Shown: positions 34,859-44,909, counted from the stretch's first letter. The stretch is 64,000 nt of DNA from Roseibium sp. Sym1 (GCF_027359675.1 NZ_CP114786.1:682001-746000), one strand, 5' to 3'. Translations and numbers: made by a program. The notes: generated from the sequence alone by a model not told the origin.

Positions 34859-36139
34859 TCACGGACGCGTCTGACCGGTGCCGTGCACCTTGTATTTGAA
34901 GCTGGTCAGCTGTTCGACGCCGACCGGGCCGCGGGCATGCATGCGGCCGGTGGCGATTCCGATTTCCGCGCCCATGCCGAACTCGCCGCCATCGGCGAAC
35001 TGTGTCGAGGCATTGTGCAGCACGATCGCCGAATCGACCTCGGCCTGGAACCGGTCCGCGGCCGCCTGGTCCTCGGTCACGATGCAGTCGGTGTGGCTGG
35101 AGCCGTAGGTGGCGATATGCTCCATCGCCGCGTCGAGGTCCGGCACCACTTTCACCGACAGGATCTTGTCGAGATATTCGGTCGACCAGTCGTCCTCGCT
35201 GGCGGGCACGATGTTCTCGCAGATGTCGCGCACACGCGCGCCACCCCGGATCTCGCAGCCCTGATCCTGCAGCGCTTTGACGATCACCGGCAGATGGCTC
35301 AGGGCGACGTCCTCGTGCACCAGCAGGGTTTCCAGCGCGCCGCAAATGCCGGTACGGCGCAGTTTTGAATTGACGACAATGTCGACGGATTTCTGAAGAT
35401 CCGCCGCCTTGTCGACAAAGATATGCACCAGGCCTTCCAGGTGGGCGAAGACCGGCACGCGCGCTTCGCTCTGAACCCGCTCCACCAGGCTGCGGCCACC
35501 ACGCGGCACGATCACGTCGAGGTTTCCGTTCAGACCGCGCAGCATCTCGCCGACGGCGGCGCGGTCCGTCACCGGCACGATCTGGATGGCATCTTCGGGC
35601 AGGCCGGCTGCGGCAAGGCCCTTCTGCAGGGCCTTATGGATCGCCCGATTGGACTGGATGGTATCGGAGCCGCCGCGCAGAACCACCGCGTTACCCGCTT
35701 TCAGGCACAGAGCCCCGGCATCGGCGGTGACATTGGGGCGGCTTTCATAGATGACGCCGATGACGCCGAGCGGCGTGCGCACGCGCTCTATTCTGAGCCC
35801 GTTGGGCCGTTCCCAGGCAGCGATCACGCTGCCGACCGGATCGTCCAGAGCGACAATATCCTCAAGGGCCCTGGCGATCGCCTCGATCCGTTCTTCGGTG
35901 AGCGTGCCGCGATCCAGGAAGGCTGCCGTCTGGCCGTTGGCCGTCATGGTGTCGACATCGATCCGGTTGCCGGCAAGGATCTCGGGCGTTGCCGCGCGCA
36001 CGGCCGCCGCCATCTCGCGCAGGGCCCGGTCTTTCTGCTCTGCTGGCGCCGTGGCAAGGACCCGGCCCGCAGCGCGGGCGCGCTGCCCGATCTCCGCCAT
36101 CAGTTCCTCGGTTGTCTTCGCCTCGACGACGTCCAGCAT
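34859..36139 (-). CDS. proA: Gamma-glutamyl phosphate reductase
   Basis: 426 residues from ATG 36139 (GAGGAG nine bases upstream); a TTG at 36148 is an alternative. An aldehyde-dehydrogenase-fold enzyme with the catalytic Cys in [14 protein letters not shown] and cofactor-binding [20 protein letters not shown]. It reduces gamma-glutamyl phosphate to glutamate semialdehyde for proline synthesis, using NADPH. It follows proB by about 50 bp in one operon with obgE. Confidence 0.98.
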   Translation of the reverse strand: MLDVVEAKTTEELMAEIGQRARAAGRVLATAPAEQKDRALREMAAAVRAATPEILAGNRIDVDTMTANGQTAAFLDRGTLTEERIEAIARALEDIVALDDPVGSVIAAWERPNGLRIERVRTPLGVIGVIYESRPNVTADAGALCLKAGNAVVLRGGSDTIQSNRAIHKALQKGLAAAGLPEDAIQIVPVTDRAAVGEMLRGLNGNLDVIVPRGGRSLVERVQSEARVPVFAHLEGLVHIFVDKAADLQKSVDIVVNSKLRRTGICGALETLLVHEDVALSHLPVIVKALQDQGCEIRGGARVRDICENIVPASEDDWSTEYLDKILSVKVVPDLDAAMEHIATYGSSHTDCIVTEDQAAADRFQAEVDSAIVLHNASTQFADGGEFGMGAEIGIATGRMHARGPVGVEQLTSFKYKVHGTGQTRP

Positions 36140-36193
36140 CTCTTCCAACTCCTCATGCGCGGCCGGTGTCCGGGCCGCCTTTCACTCAATCTT

Positions 36194-37326
36194 TTAGCCG
36201 CTTCCGTTCAAAAAGGCATCCTCAAGGACGAGGTCGTCCCGGTGGATCATCTCCGCCCGGCCCGGATAGCCGACGATGGCCTCGATCTCACGGCTGTTTC
36301 GCCCGGCGATCAGCTGTGCCTCGTCGGCATCATAGGCGATCAGCCCGCGGCCGATGGTCCGGCCCGTCCTGTCCGCCAACATGACGGCATCGCCCCGGCC
36401 AAACGTGCCGGACACTTCAGCAACACCGGCAGGCAGAAGGCTCTTGCCGGACAACATTGCCCTGACGGCACCGTCGTCCAGCGTGATTGTACCGCGCGGT
36501 TCCAGGTGCCCACCGATCCAGGCCTTGCGCGCGCTGGCCGGTGAATTCAGCGCCGGAAACCAGGTGCCGCGCGCGCCGTCCTGCAACCGCTGCAGCGGAT
36601 TGAGCTCCTTGCCCGAAGTGATCACCATGGAGGTTCCGGCGGACGTTGCGATCTTGCCGGCATCGATCTTGGTCTTCATGCCGCCGCGCGACAGTTCAGA
36701 CCCGGCGCTGCCGGCCATCGCCTCGATCTCGGCGGTGATCCGGGGCACTTCCGGCAGGAACACGGCCTCCGGGTTCAGCGCCGGCGGCGCGGTGTAGAGC
36801 CCGTCAATATCGGAGAGCAGCACCAGGCAGTCGGCGCTCGCCATGGTCGCCACGCGGGCGGCCAGGCGATCGTTGTCGCCATAGCGGATTTCGGACGTGG
36901 CAACGGAATCGTTTTCGTTGATGATCGGCACCGCGCCCAGCTTCAACAGCGTGCCGATGGTGGCGCGGGCATTGAGATAGCGCCGGCGTTCCTCGGTGTC
37001 GCCGAGCGTCAGCAGGATCTGTCCGGCCTTCATGCCATGGGTGCCGAGCGCATCGGCATAGGCCTGGGCGAGTGCAATCTGCCCGGCCGCGGCGGCCGCC
37101 TGGCTTTCTTCGAGCTTCAGCGGGCCTCTGGGCAGGCCGAGGATGCCTCGGCCAAGCGCGATCGACCCGGAGGAGACCAGCAGCACTTCCGCGCCTGTTT
37201 TGGCCAGGCCGACAACATCGCAGACGAGCGCGTCCAGCCAGGCGCGCTTCAGCTCGCCATCGCCAACCAGCAGAGCGGATCCGATCTTGACGACGATCCG
37301 GCTGTAACTCTTCAGGCTACGGGACA

Positions 37327-37327
<1 letters not shown>
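36194..37327 (-). CDS. proB: Glutamate 5-kinase
   Basis: 377 residues from ATG 37327, which shares its A with the obgE stop (TGATG). The amino-acid kinase domain has [30 protein letters not shown] and [20 protein letters not shown], with [15 protein letters not shown] for substrate binding. A C-terminal PUA domain occupies about residues 280-365. It phosphorylates glutamate, the first and proline-inhibited step of proline synthesis. Confidence 0.98.
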
Positions 37328-38400
<1,073 letters not shown>

Positions 38401-38420
38401 TCAGGCCTCGACCCACGCGG

Positions 38421-38966
38421 TCAGTGGCCGTTCAGAAATTCGGTTCGTGTGACTTCCATGCGCAGCGCGGGCACGGTGGCGCCTCTTGAGACGCTCGTGC
38501 AACCGACTTCGCCGACCCGACGGAAGCCGAGTTTTTCCAGCACCTTGAGGGACCCGGCATTTTCCGTCATGGCCTCTCCGGCAAGGCGCTCATGTCCCGT
38601 GTGCCTGAAAAGCCAGGCCACCGCCGCCGCGACCGCCTCGCTCATAAATCCCCTGCCCCAGTAGGGCCGCCCCAGCCAATAGCCGATCTTCGGGGTCTCC
38701 CGCAACGTCTTGAAACCGATGGCTCCGATCATTTGGCCGTCATGGTCAATATGGAAGCCGAGTTCATCCGCTTCCTCGATGTTGCGCCAGCGTTCCACGG
38801 ACAGCGACAGATAGCTCCGGCCAGCTTCATGATCATAGGGGTAAGGTATCCGCGACAGCATCTTAACGACTTCATAGTCAGCCAACAATTCCACGCAGTT
38901 GTCCAGGTCCTCCGGGCGGGGTGCCCGGAGAACCAGCCGTTCGGTTTGGATCACCGGCGTACTCAT
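38421..38966 (-). CDS. GNAT family N-acetyltransferase (third of a tandem set)
   Basis: 181 residues. Acetyltransferase_3 pattern: IQTERLVLRAPRPEDLDNCV, IGYWLGRPYWGRGFMSEAVA for acetyl-CoA, NAGSLKVLEKLGFRRVGEVG. It overlaps the upstream GNAT gene by four bases (ATGA) and lies 47 bp before obgE. It is related to its two neighbours, probably by duplication. The substrate is unknown; the RimJ-like pattern allows protein N-terminal acetylation. Confidence 0.9.
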   Translation of the reverse strand: MSTPVIQTERLVLRAPRPEDLDNCVELLADYEVVKMLSRIPYPYDHEAGRSYLSLSVERWRNIEEADELGFHIDHDGQMIGAIGFKTLRETPKIGYWLGRPYWGRGFMSEAVAAAVAWLFRHTGHERLAGEAMTENAGSLKVLEKLGFRRVGEVGCTSVSRGATVPALRMEVTRTEFLNGH

Positions 38967-39532
38967 GCCGCTTCCTTCCGTGCCTCGAAGTCTTTCCGTT
39001 CCAGACGCACGACGACATTGGAGACACGCCGGTCAAGCGCCTTCGAGAAGCGCTCGGTCATCGAATAGGGCTTGAACCCCATCTTGCGCAGCAAGCCGCG
39101 GGAACGAAAATTCTCCTCAAAGGCCCGCGCCGCGATCGCATCCGTCCGGAAGGCGTCAAAAGCCCAGGCGAGCGTCGCTTCCACGGCCTCGCTGGCATAG
39201 CCATGGCCCTGGAAGGCGCGGCCCAGCCAGTAGCCGAGGGTCGGCAGATCGGACAGGTCTTCCAGATCGCCCGGAGGCTCGACGGCGACGACGCCGATGA
39301 ACACCCCGCCGAGCGTGACCGCGAACAGCGCCTCGGTCTTGAGCGGATCCTTGCCGACAACCGTCTTCAGGAAGGCTTCGGCCGCGCCGTCCTCATAGGG
39401 CCAGGTGAAGGAGGTCATCCAGCGGGCAACCTCGAAATCCCTGCCCGCGAGGGCGACGATGGCCTCGGCGTCGCTCATGGCGATCGGCCGAAGGACCAGA
39501 CGGCGGGTTTTCAGTTCCGGCAACATGCTCAT
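38963..39532 (-). CDS. GNAT family N-acetyltransferase (second of a tandem set)
   Basis: 189 residues from ATG 39532, which overlaps the upstream stop as ATGA; an ATG at 39547 would add five residues. Motifs: LKTRRLVLRPIAMSDAEAIV, LGYWLGRAFQGHGYASEAVE, FEENFRSRGLLRKMGFKPY. It has the same fold and start region as both neighbours and is coupled to them. Confidence 0.9.
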   Translation of the reverse strand: MSMLPELKTRRLVLRPIAMSDAEAIVALAGRDFEVARWMTSFTWPYEDGAAEAFLKTVVGKDPLKTEALFAVTLGGVFIGVVAVEPPGDLEDLSDLPTLGYWLGRAFQGHGYASEAVEATLAWAFDAFRTDAIAARAFEENFRSRGLLRKMGFKPYSMTERFSKALDRRVSNVVVRLERKDFEARKEAA

Positions 39533-40134
39533 CGTCCCTGCCCCCATCCCTTCAACGATTTCCAGATGGCGCGTTCCAGCGTGTAGCGCTCGATCGGCAC
39601 CGAGCCGCCCGCGCCGAGCGAGCGGATCATCGCTTGGTCGCGGTACTGGAACCCGGACTTGACCAGCACCCGGCGCGAGGCCGGATTGGTGACCCGGCAG
39701 GATCCCTGCAGCTCGTCAATATCGTGATAGGTGAAGGCATGGTCGACCAGCGCATGGACGGCCTCCGTGGCAAGGCCCTGCCCCCAGAAGGGTTCGCCCA
39801 GCCAGTAGCCGACATGGACCGGCCCGTCCGCGTCGACGGGCGCATATTTCGCGACGCCGATCAGGCGCCCGGTGCTTTTCATGCGGATGGCAAAAAGAGC
39901 GGATTTCTCGCGGGTCTGGTCGCCCCGTGCAATCAGGGCACGGCCGTTTTCCGCCGAGAACGGATGCGGCATCGCGGCGAGGTTCGCCGCCACGGTCTTG
40001 TTGTTGGCCAAGAACACCAGGTCGGCCAGATCGTCCGCCCGCGGCTTGTCGAGCCGCACACGAACCGCTTCCTGCGGCAACGGGGCCGCGATCAAACTGC
40101 TCTCGTCTAGTAAGTCATCCCTTTCAACAACCAT
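39529..40134 (-). CDS. GNAT family N-acetyltransferase (first of a tandem set)
   Basis: 201 residues. Motifs: VRVRLDKPRADDLADLVFLA, VGYWLGEPFWGQGLATEAVH, NPASRRVLVKSGFQYRDQAM. The first of three translationally coupled paralogues between rpmA and obgE, separated from rpmA by a hairpin. One or more GNAT genes at this position are common in Rhizobiales; three in a row is less usual. Confidence 0.9.
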   Translation of the reverse strand: MVVERDDLLDESSLIAAPLPQEAVRVRLDKPRADDLADLVFLANNKTVAANLAAMPHPFSAENGRALIARGDQTREKSALFAIRMKSTGRLIGVAKYAPVDADGPVHVGYWLGEPFWGQGLATEAVHALVDHAFTYHDIDELQGSCRVTNPASRRVLVKSGFQYRDQAMIRSLGAGGSVPIERYTLERAIWKSLKGWGQGR

Positions 40135-40155
40135 CTTTTCCTCCGGTCAAAACAA

Positions 40156-40190
40156 ATCAAGGGGGAGATGGCGCCCCATCTCCCCCTTGG
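40156..40190 (-). terminator. Hairpin between rpmA and the GNAT genes
   Basis: AAGGGGGAGATGG/CCATCTCCCCCTT is a perfect 13-bp stem with a short loop, followed on the minus strand by TTGATTTGTTTTG. Probably a terminator or attenuator for the ribosomal protein operon. Confidence 0.7.
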
Positions 40191-40273
40191 AATTCTGACT
40201 GGCCGGTTGTTGGCCTCATCTCGAATTGCCGGGGTCTTGTGGGACGCCGGCGTTTCGAAACTTCACGTCGGCT

Positions 40274-40543
40274 TTACTCCGCTGCTTCCGCTACCGGGAG
40301 CACATTGATGTAGGTTCGCTTGTTGGCCTTGGCCTGGAACTCCACCTTGCCTTCCACGGTCGCGAAAATGGTATGGTCCTTGCCCATACCAACGCCGGTG
40401 CCCGGGTGCCACTGAGTGCCGCGCTGACGTGCGATGATGTTGCCGGGAATCACAGCTTCCCCGCCGAATTTCTTGATGCCGAGACGGCGGCCGGCTGAGT
40501 CGCGGCCGTTGCGGGATGAACCGCCTGCCTTTTTATGTGCCAT
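40274..40543 (-). CDS. rpmA: 50S ribosomal protein L27
   Basis: 89 residues. [20 protein letters not shown] is the canonical L27 start and the protein continues with [20 protein letters not shown]. It binds near the peptidyl-transferase centre. It follows rplU in the standard order. AGGAG precedes the ATG. Confidence 0.99.
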   Translation of the reverse strand: MAHKKAGGSSRNGRDSAGRRLGIKKFGGEAVIPGNIIARQRGTQWHPGTGVGMGKDHTIFATVEGKVEFQAKANKRTYINVLPVAEAAE

Positions 40544-40599
40544 CGTGAGAACTCCTCGTTCTTCGAATTCTTAAACCTAACAGTACCTGAAACGGCGGC

Positions 40600-41208
40600 T
40601 TACTTGCCGGCCAGTTCCTTGGCCTGTTCAACCCAGTTGCCGCGCTCGAACTTGCCTTTGAGGCCAGTCTCTTCCTCAACGCGGGTGACGTCGTCAGCGG
40701 TCATGGCTGCGATCTGAGCGAAGGTGGTGATGCCCGCCTCGTTCAGTTTCTTCACAGCTGCCGGGCCGGCGCCGTCCAGTTTCTTCAGGTCGTCACCACC
40801 TGCTGCGGCTTCTGCAGCGGCGGGTGCGGCCTCAGCGGCTTCCTCGGCCTTCGGCGCAGCCTTTTTCGGCGCTGCCTTCTTGGCCGGCTTGGCCCCACCG
40901 GTCAGGATGTCGGTCACCTTGACGAGGGTGAAGGACTGACGGTGGCCGTTGCGGCGGCGGGAATTCTGACGCCGGCGCTTCTTGAAAATGATGACCTTGC
41001 GGTTACGGCCCTGCTCGACCACTTCCGCAACAACGCTGGCACCTTCAACGGTCGGCGCGCCAACGGTGGTGTCGGTGCCGTTGCCAACCATGAGCACTTC
41101 GTCAAAGGTGACGGAGCTGCCGGCTTCGGCGTCCAGTTTTTCGACCCTCAGGAGGTCGTCTGCGGCGACGGTGTACTGCTTGCCGCCGGTCTTGATCACT
41201 GCGAACAT
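40600..41208 (-). CDS. rplU: 50S ribosomal protein L21 with C-terminal helix-hairpin-helix extension
   Basis: 202 residues from ATG 41208; the standard protein is about 103. Residues 1-103 are a normal L21 ([40 protein letters not shown]). A Lys/Ala/Glu-rich linker follows at about residues 109-139. The last 60 residues form a helix-hairpin-helix-like domain ([40 protein letters not shown]). Such extensions are known in Rhizobiales L21. The frame is open upstream of the start, but translation there has no family character. Confidence 0.97.
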   Translation of the reverse strand: MFAVIKTGGKQYTVAADDLLRVEKLDAEAGSSVTFDEVLMVGNGTDTTVGAPTVEGASVVAEVVEQGRNRKVIIFKKRRRQNSRRRNGHRQSFTLVKVTDILTGGAKPAKKAAPKKAAPKAEEAAEAAPAAAEAAAGGDDLKKLDGAGPAAVKKLNEAGITTFAQIAAMTADDVTRVEEETGLKGKFERGNWVEQAKELAGK

Positions 41209-41829
41209 GTCTCGCACGTCCTTCTTTTCGTTTTTGACATACCGGCGACGGGCGGGTAGCACCGCAACCGGCTGTTTTCCAGGTCGAACGCGAGGCGCCT
41301 GTCTCTCCGGATGAACCGGCTGACAGGTCTTTGTGACGGGGTTGAGCGTGAAGCTTTTAAAGCCCGGCAGGCCTGGAACGACAAACAAAACCCGAAAAAG
41401 CGAACCTTTTCGAGCCCGCGCAATATAGTCGGCCAGCTTCGGATGTCAAACGGAAATCTGCCCGGAACGCCGGAAACGGCTTGTTTTTGAATCTGTTGCG
41501 CCAAACTCAAGAGGGCATGCCACCCGCTCCCGGGTTTCCGGATCCCCGGCAAATTTCCGTTGTTGCAAGGCACTTGGCGGCATGGCGCTCGAACCGGGCG
41601 ACCGGTCGCGAAAACATACCGCCCCAACACAGGGTAGAAAATCGCGACCGGCGACCGCTCCTTGCCGGTCGCAGGCGACCGGCTTTCCGGGTGGCCCGTA
41701 CCGGGTTGGAAATGCGCGCCAGCGCCCCAAATCCACAAGCCGCAAAATTCCTCAAATCCGGTCTTGCGATACCCGCACACTCTGTCTATGTTCCGCGCCA
41801 CTTGAGACCCGTTTATCTCAATGTGCCGC
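41209..41829. other. Intergenic region between rplU and tRNA-Ser
   Basis: About 620 bp with no supportable gene. It must contain the promoter and leader of rplU-rpmA. CGACCGG or CCGGTCG is repeated five times in 41599-41689; purpose unknown. Confidence 0.5.
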
Positions 41830-41919
41830 GGAGAGGTGCCGGAGTGGTCGAACGGGGCGGTCTCGAAAACCGTTGAGCGCGCAAGCGTTCCGAGGGTTCG
41901 AATCCCTCTCTCTCCGCCA
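41830..41919 (+). tRNA. tRNA-Ser(CGA)
   Basis: 90 nt with encoded CCA. Acceptor GGAGAGG pairs with TCTCTCC (one G-T). Anticodon loop CTCGAAA gives CGA. There is a long variable arm (TTGAGCGCGCAAGCGTTCC), and the T-arm is GAGGG-TTCGAAT-CCCTC. It is followed by a short T run. It borders the recombinase-rich region to its right. Confidence 0.97.
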
Positions 41920-42190
41920 TTTTTCTTGATAAGTTATTGAATTTTAAGCGCTAATTTTTGGGGTGAATTTTCAGACCATCATTCAGCCCATCAGAGCGGT
42001 GATCTTTCCACAAATTGTCCCGATTGATTTCAATCTGCATAAAATCCGTTGCAACTCAGATCATCCCCGCTTAGCGTTTGCAAAGTGAGTTGTGACCGAG
42101 AGCTTCTCCTCCTTTTCACTCCGAACCTAAAGCGCAGGACGTGCTTGCTCATCCAACCGACCCGATTGACGGGCCAATGTGGAGGCATGG

Positions 42191-42538
42191 ATGTCCAGGC
42201 GACAGCAGCGCGATCTTTTTTCCCACACATCAGATACTCAGAACCACTCGCCGCAACAGCAAGGCAGCACGGGCGAGACGGCTCGGCATTCTGCTCCTAA
42301 AAGAGATCAGGCCAAAAGGCAGCGCGGGAAGAAATCCGCGAAGGTTCGTTTTGAACGCGTTCACTTGACTGTAGAGGACGTGGCCGCCTGGTACGGTGTC
42401 AGCGTCCCCACAATATGGCGATTGCGCCGAACCAATCCCAGTTTCCCGCAAGGACACAAGCTTACGGCCGGCTCAAGACGCTGGTTCCGTTCAGATCTTG
42501 AGGCCTATGACAGAAGCATCCGGGAGCAAAACTCTTGA
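42191..42538 (+). CDS. AlpA-like helix-turn-helix protein
   Basis: 115 residues from ATG 42191 (GGAGG five bases upstream). The first 55 residues are polar and disordered-looking. The C-terminal half is an excisionase/AlpA-type winged helix (LTVEDVAAWYGVSVPTIWRL, FPQGHKLTAGSRRWFRSDLE). Proteins of this type act as recombination directionality factors or small regulators. Its TGA overlaps the TTG start of the next gene, so they are translationally coupled. A CAACTCA/TGAGTTG inverted repeat lies upstream near 42052-42091. Confidence 0.8.
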   Translation: MSRRQQRDLFSHTSDTQNHSPQQQGSTGETARHSAPKRDQAKRQRGKKSAKVRFERVHLTVEDVAAWYGVSVPTIWRLRRTNPSFPQGHKLTAGSRRWFRSDLEAYDRSIREQNS

Positions 42539-42990
42539 GCGCGCTCAAGAAGACAAAAGCCCGGTCCGTCGGAAGGCGACGCTTCCTGGGCAAGGCGCGC
42601 GCCAATTGGCTCTACACCCAGCCGGAAGTCCAGAAACTCTTCGGTGTTTGCCCGAACACCATCCGCAACTGGCGACGCAATGGCCTGAGATCCTTCAAGG
42701 CCAATGTTCGCCTGTTTCTGGGGCGAGACCTGAACGCGTTTCACAAGCGCCGTTATGAAGACGCAAAACGGCCCTGTGCTCCAGGCGAGGTCTATTGCGT
42801 TTGCTGCAAGCAAAAACACTCGCTGCGTGAGGTTCCCTATTTGCTCGACAGCAAAAGTCGCTTCAGGACGCGGGTACTCATAACCTGTCCCGCGACAGGC
42901 GGTACCTCTGCAACTTATATCCGTGAGACCGATCTCACTTCATTGACACAACAGCTCAACCACAACTCAAGCCGGGTCTCCGACGATTAA
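42535..42990 (+). CDS. DNA-binding protein with HTH and Cys-rich motif
   Basis: 151 residues from a TTG that overlaps the upstream stop. The N-terminal HTH reads LYTQPEVQKLFGVCPNTIRN and WRRNGL, MerR/excisionase-like. The middle carries a possible zinc site (YCVCCKQKHS with a later Cys in LITCPATGG). The family is not recognised by name. It sits between the AlpA-like gene and the recombinase gene, suggesting that all three act together in recombination or its regulation. Confidence 0.7.
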   Translation: MSALKKTKARSVGRRRFLGKARANWLYTQPEVQKLFGVCPNTIRNWRRNGLRSFKANVRLFLGRDLNAFHKRRYEDAKRPCAPGEVYCVCCKQKHSLREVPYLLDSKSRFRTRVLITCPATGGTSATYIRETDLTSLTQQLNHNSSRVSDD

Positions 42991-43046
42991 TGAGTCTCGC
43001 TGACCCGTGCTGAAATTGAGCATTTGCCAGAATAGGGAGAGGTGAT

Positions 43047-44165
43047 TTGCAACCGGGCAATCTGGAACTGGTCCACCGCTATCAAACACATCTGGTCGAG
43101 GCGCGTGGTTTGCACGCCAAAACCGTCGACGCTTATTTGCGCCACGTGCTGCACTTCGCCGATGACATCGGCAACAGGGATTTCAACTCCTTGAGGCCGG
43201 GTGACATTATTCGCTTCAAGAACCAGATCTTCGACCCAAGCGCTGACGACCCCGATCCTGAAGAATTGGCACCAAGAACCCTCGTGCAGATCTTCAACAG
43301 CCTCAAAGCCTTCCTGACCTGGCTGAGAGAGCAACCGGGTCACAAGAAACTGGCAGCGGATCTTCCAGACTATTGCAGCCCCTCCAGGCACCTTGTCGCA
43401 CTCGCGCGCGTTCAACACCCCAACCACGTACCGACCCCGGAAGAACTCCGGATCGTCCTGAGTTCGATGCCGGGCCAGTCTTTCAAGCATCGGCGCGACC
43501 GGGCCTTGATCGCATTCCTGTTTCTGACCGGCATGCGCGACGGTGCCGTGATCGGCTTGAAGATGAAGCATGTCAATTCGAACGAACGGCACGTCTTTCA
43601 GGACCCGCGTGACATTCGAACAAAATTTTCCAAGGCGATACCAACCACCTGGTTCCCCGTCGGCGAGGACATTGAGGAAATTGTGCAATCATGGATTTGT
43701 GAACGTCGCGAGAGTGGCGCTGCAGACCAAGCCCCGCTCTTTCCAAGTCTGCGGCAATCGATCGAACGCCAAGGTCTCGTGACGAAAGAGACTTCTTGGA
43801 AAACGGCCGACCCGATCCGGAAACTAGTACGACATGCCTGCGAAGCAGCCAAAGTCCCACCATTTATACCACATGCCATCCGAAAGACTCTGACCACAAT
43901 GGGAGAGGAGCTCTGTCATTCAATGCAGGAAATGAAAGCCTGGAGCCAAAATCTCGGGCACGAAGAGCTCGGCACCACGCTGAAAAACTACGGCCAGGTT
44001 CCAGAAGCACGGCAACACGAGCTGCTCGAAAACATGCGCAATCGAAATCCGCTGCCTGACACGCAACGACTGATCGACAAGCTCAACCGGATGAACCCTG
44101 ATCAAAGAAGAGCGTTTGAGAGGATAATTGACGGTTTCGATCCAATGAAGACATCTGCTATCTAA
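43047..44165 (+). CDS. Tyrosine recombinase / phage integrase family protein
   Basis: 372 residues from a TTG start preceded by GGGAGAGG. The N-terminal SAM-like domain is about residues 5-95. Catalytic residues can be placed: Arg in TGMRDGAVIGL, a Lys in the following beta-hairpin, His-x-x-Arg in PHAIRKTLTT, His in NLGHEEL and Tyr in LKNYGQV. It appears intact. Together with the two HTH genes it forms a compact cassette downstream of tRNA-Ser. No matching attachment repeat of the tRNA end was found nearby, so whether the tRNA is its target is open. Confidence 0.9.
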   Translation: MQPGNLELVHRYQTHLVEARGLHAKTVDAYLRHVLHFADDIGNRDFNSLRPGDIIRFKNQIFDPSADDPDPEELAPRTLVQIFNSLKAFLTWLREQPGHKKLAADLPDYCSPSRHLVALARVQHPNHVPTPEELRIVLSSMPGQSFKHRRDRALIAFLFLTGMRDGAVIGLKMKHVNSNERHVFQDPRDIRTKFSKAIPTTWFPVGEDIEEIVQSWICERRESGAADQAPLFPSLRQSIERQGLVTKETSWKTADPIRKLVRHACEAAKVPPFIPHAIRKTLTTMGEELCHSMQEMKAWSQNLGHEELGTTLKNYGQVPEARQHELLENMRNRNPLPDTQRLIDKLNRMNPDQRRAFERIIDGFDPMKTSAI

Positions 44166-44417
44166 TGCTGCCTCCGAATCGCTGGTTGCGTTACCGCCAA
44201 TAGGAGCGCGGTGAGCAACACAAGCAGGCAGATGACAGTAACGGGGCCGGGAGGAGACTGACGGGATTCGGCTTGCGGCCCAATCAAAGCGGACAATGGT
44301 GCGCCGCGCAGCCAAGGTCCGGATCGTGTCAGAGAGTAGGTGATCATCTGCTTGCGTGGTACGCAGACTGATCTCTGTCCTGCCGTTGATCCTTCCACTC
44401 CGAATGTTCCATCTGCA

Positions 44418-44591
44418 AAGACGCTGGCCCAGTCCCTCGTTACAAGGATTGTGCTGAAACCTGAACCGGACAGTGACCAGTTGTCCGTCACCATTCATGG
44501 TGATCTGGCCCGGATCCTTTCAGTTTGTGCGAAGGTGGAAGGTACAAACAAAAACAGCCCTGACCTTGGGGCGTCAGGGCTGATGTCGTAG
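44418..44591 (+). pseudogene. C-terminal remnant of a serine site-specific recombinase
   Basis: In the frame of 44340-44591, about 57 codons read LAQSLVTRIVLKPEPDSDQL, then SVTIHGDLARILSVC and SPDLGASG. This is the typical tail of large serine recombinases (IVLTP-DPD-L-VDLHGDLAGIL). The catalytic and DNA-binding parts are missing upstream, where the tyrosine recombinase gene ends at 44165. It is therefore a broken fragment. Confidence 0.65.
44547..44582 (-). terminator. Rho-independent terminator-like hairpin
   Basis: CAGCCCTGAC/GTCAGGGCTG perfect 10-bp stem followed on the minus strand by TTTTTGTTTG. No minus-strand gene precedes it, so it may be left over from an earlier arrangement. It overlaps the serine recombinase remnant. 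Confidence 0.6.
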
Positions 44592-44686
44592 GTTGCGGTA
44601 TGAAGACTTGAGTATTCTTGTCCCGCTGCGTCGGGCTTAGCACCTCTTGCGAGCCCCTGGTCAGTTTCAACTCTGTGTCCGTTACC

Positions 44687-44722
44687 CAAAAAAAACCCGG
44701 CGCGAGGCCGGGTTGTTTTTTG
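44687..44722. terminator. Bidirectional terminator-like hairpin
   Basis: AACCCGGC-GCGAG-GCCGGGTT with A8 on the left and GTTTTTT on the right. It sits directly beside the tRNA-like sequence that starts at 44721. Confidence 0.7.
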
Positions 44723-44819
44723 GTTGCGGGAGCGTGAGTCCTCCGAGACTTGCATTACTCCGCAAATGGGCCAGCGGAATCATAATCCGCGTGCCGGGAG
44801 TCGACTCCCTCCGCGACCA
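44721..44819 (+). other. tRNA-like sequence with CAT anticodon loop (degenerate)
   Basis: GCGGA-ATCATAA-TCCGC (44774-44790) is a good anticodon arm with anticodon CAT. It is followed by GGGAGTCGACTCCC and CCGCGACCA, like a T-arm and CCA end whose T-loop has lost bases. The 5' half does not fold as a normal D-arm/acceptor; instead the left end (TGGTTGCGGGAG) is an imperfect inverted copy of the right end. Probably a rearranged tRNA 3' half or attachment-site scar. Confidence 0.45.
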
Positions 44820-44874
44820 TTGACTTCAAGTCAATAAAATCAATGCGTTACATAAGAAGAGGTATCCCCAATTT

Positions 44875-44888
44875 GTAAGACGTCTTAC
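44875..44888. promoter_or_regulatory. Perfect 14-bp palindrome upstream of an integrase remnant
   Basis: GTAAGACGTCTTAC, 22 bp before the ATG at 44910. Its size and position suit an operator for a dimeric repressor; the function is inferred. Confidence 0.4.
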
Positions 44889-44909
44889 GCACTTGTAGAC
44901 GAAGAGACT

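Noticed and set aside
44162..44494. Minus-strand 110-codon frame with a hydrophobic C-terminus
   Set aside because: It overlaps the serine recombinase remnant and the recombinase stop, has no ribosome-binding site and lies behind a minus-strand terminator.
41904..44819. tRNA-Ser 3' end and the tRNA-like 3' end at 44800-44819 as an att pair bounding the recombinase cassette
   Set aside because: They share only features common to tRNA ends (GACTCCC/AATCCCTC, CCA). The sequences differ too much to be a direct repeat.
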